Of a stretch of DNA of 8,842 bases, positions 1 through 7,695 are shown piece after piece. The position numbers were made by a program, and so were the translations under genes. This DNA comes from Chloroflexota bacterium (GTDB taxonomy: Bacteria; Chloroflexota; Anaerolineae; Anaerolineales; JACQED01). The notes beneath the pieces are model-generated. The model worked only from the letters and a program-made list of their open reading frames with translations, was not told the origin of the DNA and did no database searches. Where the stretch lies: assembly GCA_016200785.1 (NCBI GenBank), contig JACQED010000188.1, forward strand, positions 1-8,842, read 5' to 3'. The first letter of the stretch is position 1. Each line of letters begins with the position of its first letter.

Positions 1-363
1 ACGAGCGGCTCGCCGACGATCTTGCCGACCGAGTGGCGCGGGTTGAGCGCGGCGTACGAGTCCTGAAAGATCATCTGCATCTTCGGGCGCATCCGGCGCA
101 GAGGCTCGGCCTCCAGCGCCGTCAACTCGGTGTCCTCGAAGAAGACTTTGCCCGAGGTCGGCTTGTGCAGTTGCAGGATCGCGCGACCGGTGGTGGACTT
201 GCCGCACCCGCTCTCGCCCACCAGCCCCAGCGTTTCGCCGCGATGGATATCGAACGACACTCCGTCTACAGCCTTGATCGCCCCCACCTGCCGGCTGACG
301 ATCACGCCGCGCATGATGGGAAAGTGCTTCTTGAGCCTCTCGACTCGAATCAGAACTTCGCGC

Positions 364-371
<8 letters not shown>
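1..371 (-). CDS. dppF: Dpp/Opp-type ABC transporter ATP-binding protein (DppF/OppF), 3' end outside window
   Basis: This is the second ATPase of a peptide/nickel-family ABC importer. It would pair with the upstream DppD at the inner face of the membrane to drive import. About the first 123 residues are visible, and the frame stays open to the window edge. The Walker A motif GESGCGKST is at residues 52-60 and the Q-loop (MIFQDSYAALNPR, Q103) follows. The signature motif, Walker B and C-terminal domain lie outside. The ATG start at 371-369 has GGGAGG ten bases upstream. A GTG two codons earlier (377-375) is in frame but sits only four bases from that SD, so I prefer the ATG. The start overlaps the dppD stop by 8 bases (ATGGCTGA), which indicates translational coupling. 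The family is secure; the substrate is inferred only from context. Confidence 0.9.
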
Positions 372-1371
<1,000 letters not shown>

Positions 1372-1384
1372 GCCGTCCTACTCT

Positions 1385-2329
1385 CTATTTCCTGGCCCGC
1401 CGGAGGCGCGGATCGAGCACGTCTCTCAGCCAGTCACCGAGCAGATTCATCCCAAGCGAGGTCAGCATAATCGCCACGCCGGGGAACGTGGCGATCCAGG
1501 GCGAGGTCGTCAGGTACTTGCGCCCGGCTTCGAGCATGTTGCCCCAACTGGGCACGCTGGGCGGCACGCTCAGGCCGAGGAAGCCGAGGCCGGCTTCGTA
1601 AAAGATCATCGCCGACATCTCGAAAGTGGCGACGGTCATCATCGGGCCGATCAAATTGGGCAGGATGTGATCGAAGAGGATGCGCGCCGGCCTGGCCCCA
1701 ACGCAGATGGCCGACTCGACGTAGCCCGACTGTCGAATGCGCAGGACTTCGCCGCGCGCGATACGCACGAAGATGGGGGCGTCGGTGACGCCGAGGATGA
1801 GGATCACGTTCAGCAGACTCCGGCCAAGCACCGCTGCGATGAATACGACCAACAAAAGGTATGGAAAGGCGAGCAGGATGTTGACCACCGACATGATGAC
1901 CGCGTCGGTGCGGCCACCCGCATAGCCGGCGATCAAGCCGATCACGAGTCCGAGGCCTCCGGCGATGATGACGCCGAAAAAGCCGACGGTCAGCGACACG
2001 CGACTGCCGTAGAGGATGCGGCTGAGCAGGTCGCGGCCAAGGTTGTCGGTGCCCAGCGGGTAAGTCCAGTCGCCTTTATCGGTCCACGCCGGCGGCGTCT
2101 TGCTCACGCTCAGATTCTGATCGAGCGGATCGTGCGGCGAGATCTGCGGAGCGAAGACCGCCGCGAGCACGACCAGCAGGAACAGAGTCAACCCGAACAA
2201 TCCGGCCCAGTCGCGCGCCAGCAGGCGGGCGATGTAGTTGAGACGCCCGCCCAGGCTGTCGGCTTGCGTCTCCCGCGCAACGAGTTGACCGACTCGACCG
2301 GGGCGAGGGGCAAGGACTTGCTCACTCAT
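1385..2329 (-). CDS. dppC: Dpp/Opp-type ABC transporter permease (DppC/OppC)
   Basis: This is a 314-residue inner-membrane permease, the second half of the transmembrane channel. A cytoplasmic N-terminus of about 40 residues leads into a first membrane helix at about 43-61 (OppC_N-type region). The family motif LGTDNLGRD is at 92-100, with further helices at about 113-136 and 148-168 and others toward the C-terminus. The EAA loop, which docks on the ATPases, is visible at about 205-224 (ESAICVGA to DHILP). The protein ends in the usual DPRLR tail. The ATG start at 2329 has GAGG seven bases upstream and overlaps the dppB stop by 8 bases (ATGAGTGA). The gene is intact, and no substrate can be read from the permease itself. 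Confidence 0.95.
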   Translation of the reverse strand: MSEQVLAPRPGRVGQLVARETQADSLGGRLNYIARLLARDWAGLFGLTLFLLVVLAAVFAPQISPHDPLDQNLSVSKTPPAWTDKGDWTYPLGTDNLGRDLLSRILYGSRVSLTVGFFGVIIAGGLGLVIGLIAGYAGGRTDAVIMSVVNILLAFPYLLLVVFIAAVLGRSLLNVILILGVTDAPIFVRIARGEVLRIRQSGYVESAICVGARPARILFDHILPNLIGPMMTVATFEMSAMIFYEAGLGFLGLSVPPSVPSWGNMLEAGRKYLTTSPWIATFPGVAIMLTSLGMNLLGDWLRDVLDPRLRRARK

Positions 2330-3239
2330 AGCGGATCCTCGGGTCTACCAACGCGTAGCCGATGTCGGTCAGCAGATTGAGTCCGACGACGACGAGGCTG
2401 GAGAAAATGGCAATGGCCTGCACCAGCGGAAAATCGCGGATGGAGATGGCTTCGATCGCCATGCGGCCGAGGCCGGGCCAGGCGAAGACGCTCTCGATGA
2501 TCACCGACCCGCCGAGCATGTAGCCGAACTGCACGCCGATGACACTCACGAGTCCGATCGCCGCGTTCTTGAGCGCGTGCCGGAAGTAGATCACTCTGGG
2601 CGGCAGTCCTTTACTGCGGGCCGTGCGAATGTAGTCGTCGCCCATGATCTCCAGTATCGAGGAGCGCGTGAGCCGCACCAGCCGGCCCATCGTCGGCAGG
2701 CACAACACGAAGGCCGGCATGAGAACCGACTGCGGCGTGTCGCGGCCGGAGGTCGGGAGCCAGTGCAATCTCACCGCGAAGACGATGATCATAATCAGCG
2801 CGAGCCAGAACGCGGGCACGGCCTGACCGAACAACCCCACGCCCCGGCTAATGATGTCGATCGGACTGCCGGGCCGGGAGCCGCCGATCAATCCCAGCGG
2901 CACGGCGACGACCACTGCCATCACAATCGCCACGGAGGCCAATTGCACCGTCGCGGGCAGGCGTTCGAGGATCAGCGGCACGGCGGGGAGGCGGTAGTTG
3001 AGCGACTTGCCAAAATCGCCGACCAGGACGTGACCAAAGTAATCAATGAACTGAACGAGGAGCGGGCGGTCGAATCCCATCTTGTGCCGGAACTCTTCGA
3101 CCTGCTTGGGGCTGGCCTCGCGCGCCAGCATGACTCTGGCTGGATCGCCGGTGAGGCGCACCATGAAAAAGGTCAGGACGAGAACGCCGACGAGCACCAG
3201 GACAGCCTGGACGAGACTCGAAATCAAGTAGCGTTGCAC
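2322..3239 (-). CDS. dppB: Dpp/Opp-type ABC transporter permease (DppB/OppB)
   Basis: This is a 305-residue inner-membrane permease that forms a heterodimer with DppC. The N-terminal helix is at about 9-27, followed by a periplasmic segment and further helices at about 98-119, 136-157, 172-182 and in the C-terminal third. The family motif WLPTSG is at 160-165, and the EAA loop is at about 203-225 (YIRTARSKG to FRHALKN). The protein ends in DPRIRYE, as expected for the family. The start codon is GTG at 3239-3237; the first in-frame ATG would be codon 26, inside the first helix, so the GTG is needed. AAAGG lies about eight bases upstream. Only 22 bases separate it from the end of the carnitine dehydrogenase-like gene, so the two are very probably cotranscribed. 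Confidence 0.95.
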   Translation of the reverse strand: MQRYLISSLVQAVLVLVGVLVLTFFMVRLTGDPARVMLAREASPKQVEEFRHKMGFDRPLLVQFIDYFGHVLVGDFGKSLNYRLPAVPLILERLPATVQLASVAIVMAVVVAVPLGLIGGSRPGSPIDIISRGVGLFGQAVPAFWLALIMIIVFAVRLHWLPTSGRDTPQSVLMPAFVLCLPTMGRLVRLTRSSILEIMGDDYIRTARSKGLPPRVIYFRHALKNAAIGLVSVIGVQFGYMLGGSVIIESVFAWPGLGRMAIEAISIRDFPLVQAIAIFSSLVVVGLNLLTDIGYALVDPRIRYE

Positions 3240-3261
3240 GGGCGTTGCCTTTCCCTACGAC

Positions 3262-4221
3262 TTAGCGCGGCGAGCGAGCCTGGCAATTCTCCAGCGTCCG
3301 CAAAAGAGCGATCAGGCACTCGTCGCGTTGTCTTTCCAATTCCCGAATCGAGCGGCCCGCCGCCAATTTGCCAGTCCCTGCAACCATCCGGTCACGCAGT
3401 TCCGGGGTGAGATCTGGCGCTTCGAGCCAAGTCCACGGCTCCTTGAGCGCCGGGCCGAAGTGATCGAGCATGTGCGCCATGCCCCCTTCCCCACCGGCAA
3501 GGTGAAAGGTGAGGCACGGCCCCATGAATGCCCAGCGGAGGCCGGGGCCGTAGATCATGGCCGCGTCAATCTCCTCCACGCTGACCAGCCCCTCGGCGAC
3601 CAGGTGGAGCGCCTCGCGCCACACCGCCTCTTGAAGCCGATTGGCGAGGAAGCCGGGCAGTTCCCGCTCCATCTTGAGCGCGTATTTCCCAACCGCCGTG
3701 TAGAAGTCTACCGCCCAATCAATGACAGCCGGGTCGGTCTTTTCGCCGCCGACGACTTCGACGAGCGGAATTAGATACGGCGGATTGAACGGATGCGCGA
3801 CGACGCACCGTTCCGGGCGCTGGCAACGCGCGGCCATCATCGTCATTGCGAAGCCGGAGGTGCTGGATGCGATCACGCTGGACGGCGGCGCGGCGGCATC
3901 GATCTGCGCCAACACGTCGATCTTCACCGCCGCGTTCTCCGGCGCGTTCTCTTGAACGAAATCAACTTCGGCCACCGCCGATCGCAAATCCGGCGCGAAG
4001 GACAGCCGGGCCGGATCGGCGCGCGAGTCCAGCCCCAGTTTTTCCAGCACGGGCCAGGCGTCGGCGACCAGTTGACGCAGGCGGGCCTCAGCGCCCGGAG
4101 CCGGATCGTGGGCCACGACCTCGAGTCCGCGCCGCAGGAAGTGCGCGGCCCACCCGCCGCCGATGACGCCGGTTCCGACGACAGCCACGCGCTGAACTTG
4201 AGTCGGTTCAAGTCTGGTCAC
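3262..4221 (-). CDS. lcdH: L-carnitine dehydrogenase-like 3-hydroxyacyl-CoA dehydrogenase family protein
   Basis: This 319-residue cytoplasmic enzyme is predicted to oxidise L-carnitine to 3-dehydrocarnitine with NAD+ (EC 1.1.1.108). The N-terminal Rossmann domain has GTGVIGGGW (G16, G18, G21), and an aspartate at 39 after the second strand suits NAD rather than NADP. ENAPE (91-95), SSTSG (119-123) and AHPFNPP (catalytic-type H143, with E155 after it) are the 3-hydroxyacyl-CoA dehydrogenase core. The C-terminal helical domain has the GPGLRWAFMGP and HLAGGEGGM stretches that I associate with carnitine dehydrogenases. The length matches the single-domain form, with no fused thioesterase. The GTG start at 4221 has GAGGAG about eight bases upstream. 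Position next to a BKACE gene supports the carnitine assignment; a related hydroxy-acid dehydrogenase is the alternative. Confidence 0.85.
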   Translation of the reverse strand: MTRLEPTQVQRVAVVGTGVIGGGWAAHFLRRGLEVVAHDPAPGAEARLRQLVADAWPVLEKLGLDSRADPARLSFAPDLRSAVAEVDFVQENAPENAAVKIDVLAQIDAAAPPSSVIASSTSGFAMTMMAARCQRPERCVVAHPFNPPYLIPLVEVVGGEKTDPAVIDWAVDFYTAVGKYALKMERELPGFLANRLQEAVWREALHLVAEGLVSVEEIDAAMIYGPGLRWAFMGPCLTFHLAGGEGGMAHMLDHFGPALKEPWTWLEAPDLTPELRDRMVAGTGKLAAGRSIRELERQRDECLIALLRTLENCQARSPR

Positions 4222-4266
4222 GCCCTCGGCTCCTCACTGGAAGTGGCTTCAACTCAATCGTCCGAA

Positions 4267-4346
4267 ATCACGAATTTCACGCATGGACGAATAGCGCGAA
4301 TCGGAATTTGAATTCGTGTCATTCGCCCATTCGTGCCATTCGTGAT
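4267..4346. repeat. Imperfect inverted repeat built from CACGAAT units, between BKACE and carnitine dehydrogenase genes
   Basis: The left arm (4267-4301) and right arm (4312-4346) are 35-base imperfect complements around a 10-base centre. About 28 of 35 positions agree, starting with a perfect nine-base ATCACGAAT. Within the right arm ATTCGTG recurs at roughly nine-base spacing, so each arm is itself a short tandem array. The element fills most of the 139-base gap and is clearly less GC-rich than the flanking genes. No T-run follows on either side, so it is not a standard intrinsic terminator. It may be a dispersed repeat or an mRNA processing/stability hairpin. A second element with the same CACGAA core lies at 7116-7188. 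Confidence 0.65.
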
Positions 4347-4360
4347 GAAGCAACCACGAA

Positions 4361-5302
4361 TCAGAAAGCAACCTGATCACTACCTTTGAGCGCCAGCGTC
4401 GCGCGGGCTTCGGCGGGAGTGGCGATCTCCAGCGAGAGGCTTTCGAGGATGCCGCGTATCTTCCGCACCTGTTCGGCATTTGACTGCGCCAGTTCGCCCT
4501 TGCCCAAATACAGGCTGTCCTCCAGGCCCACCCGGACGTGACTGCCCATGATCGCGCCAGCGGTCACGAGGCTGAACTGAAAACGGCCACTGCCCAGCAC
4601 CGACCACTGCACGCCATCGCCCAGCAGACGATCGGCGGCGCGTTTCAGGAACACCACATTGTCAATCACGTCAGCCCCGATGCCGCCCATCGTTCCCATC
4701 ACGAATTGCAGAAACACCGGCGGCTTGACGAGGCCCTGATCCAGATAATAAGCCAGTGTGTACAGGTGACCCACGTCATAGGCTTCGAACTCGAAGCGCG
4801 TGCCGGTTTCGGCCGTCAGCGTGCGGAGCATGTGCTCGATGTCCGAGAAGTTGCTCACGAACGGTTCGTGCCGCGTGCTCTCGATGTACGGCTCTTCCCA
4901 ATCGAAGCGCCACTTGCCGGCGTATTTCGGGATCATCGGGAACAGGCCATAGTTGATCGTTCCCATGTTACACGTGCAAAGTTCCGGCTTCAGTTGCCGC
5001 ACGACGTTGAGCCTTTGCTCGATGGTCTGACCGGTCGCGCCGCCGGTCGTCAGGCTGATGACGACGGCGCTCCGCGCCTTGATGCGCGACACGATGTCGC
5101 GAAAGACCTCCACCTCGGCGGTGGGACTGCCGTCTTTGGCGTTGCGGGCGTGAAGATGGACGACGGCCGCGCCGGCTTCGGCGGCGTCCACCGCCTGTCG
5201 AACAATTTCGTCCGGCGTGGCCGGCAGGTACGGCGACATCGTCGGCGTATGCGACGAGCCGGTGATGGCGCAAGTGATGATGACTTTGCGAGTGGAGGCC
5301 AT
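4361..5302 (-). CDS. Beta-keto acid cleavage enzyme (BKACE, DUF849), probable 3-dehydrocarnitine cleavage
   Basis: This is a 313-residue cytoplasmic TIM-barrel metalloenzyme. The family condenses a beta-keto acid with acetyl-CoA, giving acetoacetate and a new CoA ester. With 3-dehydrocarnitine the products would be acetoacetate and betainyl-CoA. The family's Zn-binding HxH is seen at H49 and H51 (VVHLHAR), and the conserved RVGLEDS stretch with E261 is near the C-terminus. The start (KVIITCAITGS) and the end (ALKGSD) are typical and the length is full. The ATG at 5302 has AGGA eight bases upstream. Known relatives include 3-keto-5-aminohexanoate cleavage enzyme, and family alone does not fix the substrate. 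The dehydrocarnitine assignment rests on the adjacent carnitine dehydrogenase-like gene. Confidence 0.9.
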   Translation of the reverse strand: MASTRKVIITCAITGSSHTPTMSPYLPATPDEIVRQAVDAAEAGAAVVHLHARNAKDGSPTAEVEVFRDIVSRIKARSAVVISLTTGGATGQTIEQRLNVVRQLKPELCTCNMGTINYGLFPMIPKYAGKWRFDWEEPYIESTRHEPFVSNFSDIEHMLRTLTAETGTRFEFEAYDVGHLYTLAYYLDQGLVKPPVFLQFVMGTMGGIGADVIDNVVFLKRAADRLLGDGVQWSVLGSGRFQFSLVTAGAIMGSHVRVGLEDSLYLGKGELAQSNAEQVRKIRGILESLSLEIATPAEARATLALKGSDQVAF

Positions 5303-5407
5303 GAAAAGATTCCTGGATGTCGCAAGTCGAGCGGGCCACTCGCGCGACGCCTATGAACCGGCGGCGTGGGAGCCGCCTTCGCCGAGTTTCCCAATCACGC
5401 TTTACGC

Positions 5408-5435
5408 CGGGAGGGCGCAGACGAGCGCCCTCCCG
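5408..5435 (-). other. Perfect 11-bp hairpin in the gap between solute-binding protein and BKACE genes
   Basis: Arms at 5408-5418 and 5425-5435 are perfect complements (CGGGAGGGCGC and its partner) around a six-base loop. The GC content is very high, so the RNA hairpin should be stable. It lies 36 bases after the binding-protein stop and about 105 bases before the BKACE start. No T-run follows on the minus strand, so it is not a canonical terminator. A hairpin here could protect the 3' end of the binding-protein mRNA or partly attenuate downstream transcription, a common arrangement in importer operons where the binding protein is needed in excess. A weaker 6-bp GC hairpin (5360-5377) lies between it and BKACE. 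It could also be part of a dispersed repeat. Confidence 0.7.
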
Positions 5436-5471
5436 ACTCAGGCAGATACGGTTACTGATTGTCGCTAACGC

Positions 5472-7040
5472 TCACGTCGAACAGATAATGCCTTCAAAGG
5501 CCTCGGGGTAGTACAGGTAGATGAAGGGCGGATCGTCGCGCATGAGTTTCTGGAGATCGCCGTACAACGCGGCGCGCTGGTCTACGTCCACCGTCGTGGC
5601 AATCTTCTTGATCAACTCATCCATCTTCGGGTCATACCAGGCGGCGTAGGTCTCGTCTTTCACCAAAGCCCCCTCCACCCGCTGGTACGCCTCAGGCAGA
5701 GTGACCGACCACGCGTCAACGAACAAAGGCGGCAGTTGCTTCTTCGCCTCCAGATCCCAGTAGGCGTTGGACTCCATGATGTTGAGGTCGCCCTTGATCC
5801 CGACCTTGTCCAGGTAATTTCGCACGGCTTCGCACACCTCGTTGATATGCGGGTAAGCGCCGTCGGGACACGACATATTCATCGTGAAGCCGTTGGGGAA
5901 GCCGGCATCTTTCAAGAGCGCCTTCGCCTTGTCCGGATCGTACTTGATCGGCGGGGCGTGGTCGAAGCCAAGATCGGTCGGCCCGACAAAGCCTACGGAG
6001 CGCGTGGCATAGCCGTCGAACAGCGACTTGATGATCGCGTCCACGTCAACGGCGTAGGCCATGGCCTGCCTCACGCGCGGGTCTGCGAGCTGCGTATCCT
6101 TGCCGGTGGTGATATTGTTGAACGAGACGTAATACGAGCGGTTGACCGGATACCGGATGATGGTCACGCCCTCCACCCCGAGCAAACTCTTCGCGTCATC
6201 GGAGGTCAGGCGCGGGGCGATGTCAACATCGCCCGCCTGAACCGCGGCCACGCGCGTGGCCGACTCCGGCAGAAACTTGAAGACGATCTTCGCCAGTTTG
6301 GGGCGGCCCGGGCTCCAGTAATTCGGATTTGCAACCACCGTCATGTGATCGCCCTTGACCCATTCCTCCAGCATGAACGGCCCGGTGCCGACCGGCTTCT
6401 CGGCAAAGCCCTCCTTGCCCACCTGCGCGTAGTATTTGGGCGGAATCATTGACCAGGAGGTCGCGATGATCGGCAGGAGGAGCGCGTTAGGCTCCTTGGT
6501 CGAAACCTTGACGGTGTAATCGTCAACTTTCTCCACATTGTCGGCGATGGTCCAGTTGCTGGCGTAGGTGACTTCCGCCGGTGTGTAGGTCTTCCAGGAG
6601 AAGACGACCGAGTCGGCGTTGAAATCTTCGCCGTTGCTGAACTTGACACCTTTGCGGAGATGGAAGGTGGTCACTCGGCCGTCGGCGGAGGTTTCCCAAC
6701 TCTCGGCCAGCCACGGGGAGAGTTTCCCGTCCGGTTCGGGGAAAAGCAGTGAGTCGAACAGCGTCCACGAGGCATTGGACGATTGGCGCTCCGGGGCGTA
6801 AGGCTGTTCGATGGCCGTGACGTTAGTCGTCAAGCCGACCGTCAACGTGCCTTGCGGCTTGAAAGGCTCCGGGGTGGCTGTGACCGGAACCTGAACCTCG
6901 ACCACCTGCGTTTCTTTGACGACCTGCGTCTCTTTGACAATTTGCACCTCCGGCGTAGGGGCCGGGGCGCAAGCCGAGAGCGAGATCGCGAGGACCACCA
7001 GGAGACTCAGGGCGGTCCATACTTTTCGATTGGACAACAT
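5472..7040 (-). CDS. Family-5 extracytoplasmic solute-binding lipoprotein of the Dpp/Opp-type importer; C-terminus possibly shortened
   Basis: This 522-residue lipoprotein should capture substrate outside the membrane and deliver it to DppBC. A lipoprotein signal peptide ends in lipobox LSAC (21-24). A flexible VVKETQ-repeat linker runs to about residue 60, ending VTATPEP, a style typical of Chloroflexota. The SBP_bac_5 domain follows: LSPWLAESWE (107-116), the FHLRKGVKFSNG region (126-137), FNADSVVFSW (140-149), GTGPF (218-222). The ATG at 7040 has AAGGAG about eight bases upstream. The protein stops at EAFEGIICST, some 25 residues sooner after the YLYYP stretch than I expect. Another frame just past this point reads YLFDVSVSDNQ and stops at 5452, suggesting a small deletion or frameshift. 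The substrate is inferred from the neighbours to be carnitine or a carnitine conjugate; peptides remain possible. Confidence 0.9.
   Translation of the reverse strand: MLSNRKVWTALSLLVVLAISLSACAPAPTPEVQIVKETQVVKETQVVEVQVPVTATPEPFKPQGTLTVGLTTNVTAIEQPYAPERQSSNASWTLFDSLLFPEPDGKLSPWLAESWETSADGRVTTFHLRKGVKFSNGEDFNADSVVFSWKTYTPAEVTYASNWTIADNVEKVDDYTVKVSTKEPNALLLPIIATSWSMIPPKYYAQVGKEGFAEKPVGTGPFMLEEWVKGDHMTVVANPNYWSPGRPKLAKIVFKFLPESATRVAAVQAGDVDIAPRLTSDDAKSLLGVEGVTIIRYPVNRSYYVSFNNITTGKDTQLADPRVRQAMAYAVDVDAIIKSLFDGYATRSVGFVGPTDLGFDHAPPIKYDPDKAKALLKDAGFPNGFTMNMSCPDGAYPHINEVCEAVRNYLDKVGIKGDLNIMESNAYWDLEAKKQLPPLFVDAWSVTLPEAYQRVEGALVKDETYAAWYDPKMDELIKKIATTVDVDQRAALYGDLQKLMRDDPPFIYLYYPEAFEGIICST
6904..6939. 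repeat. Two tandem 18-base units coding the lipoprotein linker
   Basis: Units 6904-6921 and 6922-6939 differ at only two of 18 positions and encode successive VVKETQ-type hexapeptides just after the lipobox of the binding protein. A third, diverged unit follows toward the lipobox. Both unit differences are silent or conservative, and the reading frame is kept. The repeat lengthens the tether between the lipid anchor and the binding domain and is expected to vary in copy number among relatives. Confidence 0.7.
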
Positions 7041-7115
7041 TGCATTCTCTCCTTCTTTGGTTGATTGGTTCGACGGAACACTCGATGTAACCGTTCAGTC
7101 CGCCGCCAGGCCTTT

Positions 7116-7188
7116 ACCACGAAGGCACGAAGACACGAAGGACACAAAGAAAGCGTCGTGAAACTTGGTGTCTTTGTGTCTTGGTGGT
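7116..7188. repeat. Imperfect inverted repeat built from CACGAAG units, upstream of the solute-binding protein gene
   Basis: Arms 7116-7140 and 7164-7188 pair over 25 positions with 21 Watson-Crick pairs, two G-T pairs (in the plus-strand reading) and two mismatches, around a 23-base centre. The left arm is an imperfect tandem array of CACGAAG(G/A) units, and the right arm mirrors it as TTGGTGTC/TTTGTGTC. No T-run follows. It sits within the 286-base gap between the Rieske gene and the binding-protein gene, about 75 bases before the latter's start. From memory, similar CACGAAG-type hairpins are dispersed in many environmental bacterial genomes. No clear -35/-10 promoter was visible around it. 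Confidence 0.75.
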
Positions 7189-7249
7189 TAGAAAGGGCCG
7201 CGTGACCTGAACGCTTACCACTCGATCAAGGCACAGGGTTTACTGCGGT

Positions 7250-7262
7250 GATCACCTCCTTA
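7250..7262 (-). promoter_or_regulatory. Extended Shine-Dalgarno-like sequence with no gene behind it
   Basis: The minus strand reads TAAGGAGGTGATC, a 13-base complement to the usual 3' tail of bacterial 16S rRNA (the plus strand therefore resembles that tail). It is far longer than the SD sites of any gene in this window. No start codon at useful spacing opens a frame of more than a few codons, and the next gene begins 210 bases downstream. It overlaps the 10-base palindrome GGTGATCACC at 7247-7256. It may be chance, a relic of a lost short gene, or a site of ribosome or protein binding in the leader of the binding-protein mRNA. Confidence 0.4.
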
Positions 7263-7326
7263 TCCAAACCGACTGTAGACTCCGCCAGGAACACTCGCGT
7301 TCGACCGATCCATCGGAGATCAGAGA

Positions 7327-7695
7327 TTAGACGTGGACGACGACATTGCCGTTTTCCACTGTCACCGGAAATGTCTTGGCACGATACCGCGGATCTGCGA
7401 GCGCCTGGCCGGTCTCGATGTCGAACTCCCAGCCGTGCCACGCACAGCGCAGGATCGATCCTTGGCGGCCATAGACGAACTTGAACTCCGTCGTCGGCAG
7501 CGCTGTTCCGGTGATTGGGCCGAGGCACAGCGGGCCGCCGGAATGCGGGCAACGGTTGTTGAGAGCAAAGAAGCGGCCCGCGACGTTGAAGACGCCGACA
7601 CTGCGTCCGTCAAAATCCAGAATCACTCGCCCACCCGGCGGCAGCCCCGCGGCTTCGCCGGCGACGACTTCCCTCGTAGCGGCCGAAACATTCAC
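7327..7695 (-). CDS. Small Rieske [2Fe-2S] protein
   Basis: This 122-residue soluble protein carries a Rieske iron-sulfur cluster. The ligands are seen as C49-P-H51 and C84-A-W-H87, in the NRCPHSGGPL and RCAWHGWEFD boxes. The insert of over 30 residues between them (LGPITGTALPTTEF) is a feature I recall from a Rieske subfamily that sits beside Amidohydro_2 genes. There is no oxygenase catalytic domain, so it is a ferredoxin-like electron carrier or accessory subunit rather than a complete oxygenase. The start is GTG at 7695-7693, overlapping the hydrolase stop in GTGA, so translation is probably coupled to the hydrolase. This makes the amber codon upstream relevant to its expression. Its redox partner is unknown, and a link to the carnitine genes is not shown. 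Confidence 0.87.
   Translation of the reverse strand: MNVSAATREVVAGEAAGLPPGGRVILDFDGRSVGVFNVAGRFFALNNRCPHSGGPLCLGPITGTALPTTEFKFVYGRQGSILRCAWHGWEFDIETGQALADPRYRAKTFPVTVENGNVVVHV

Noticed and set aside
4267..7188. CRISPR array or insertion sequence ends
   Set aside because: The CACGAA units are about nine bases apart without spacers, and no transposase or target-site duplication is visible.
7250..7262. Plus-strand resemblance to the 3' end of 16S rRNA (GATCACCTCCTTA)
   Set aside because: No further 16S sequence precedes it, so it is not an rRNA fragment; only the short tail matches.
7260..7313. Seventeen-codon minus-strand frame between the Rieske gene and the repeat
   Set aside because: It has no SD before its ATG and no recognisable composition; the chance of such a short frame is high.
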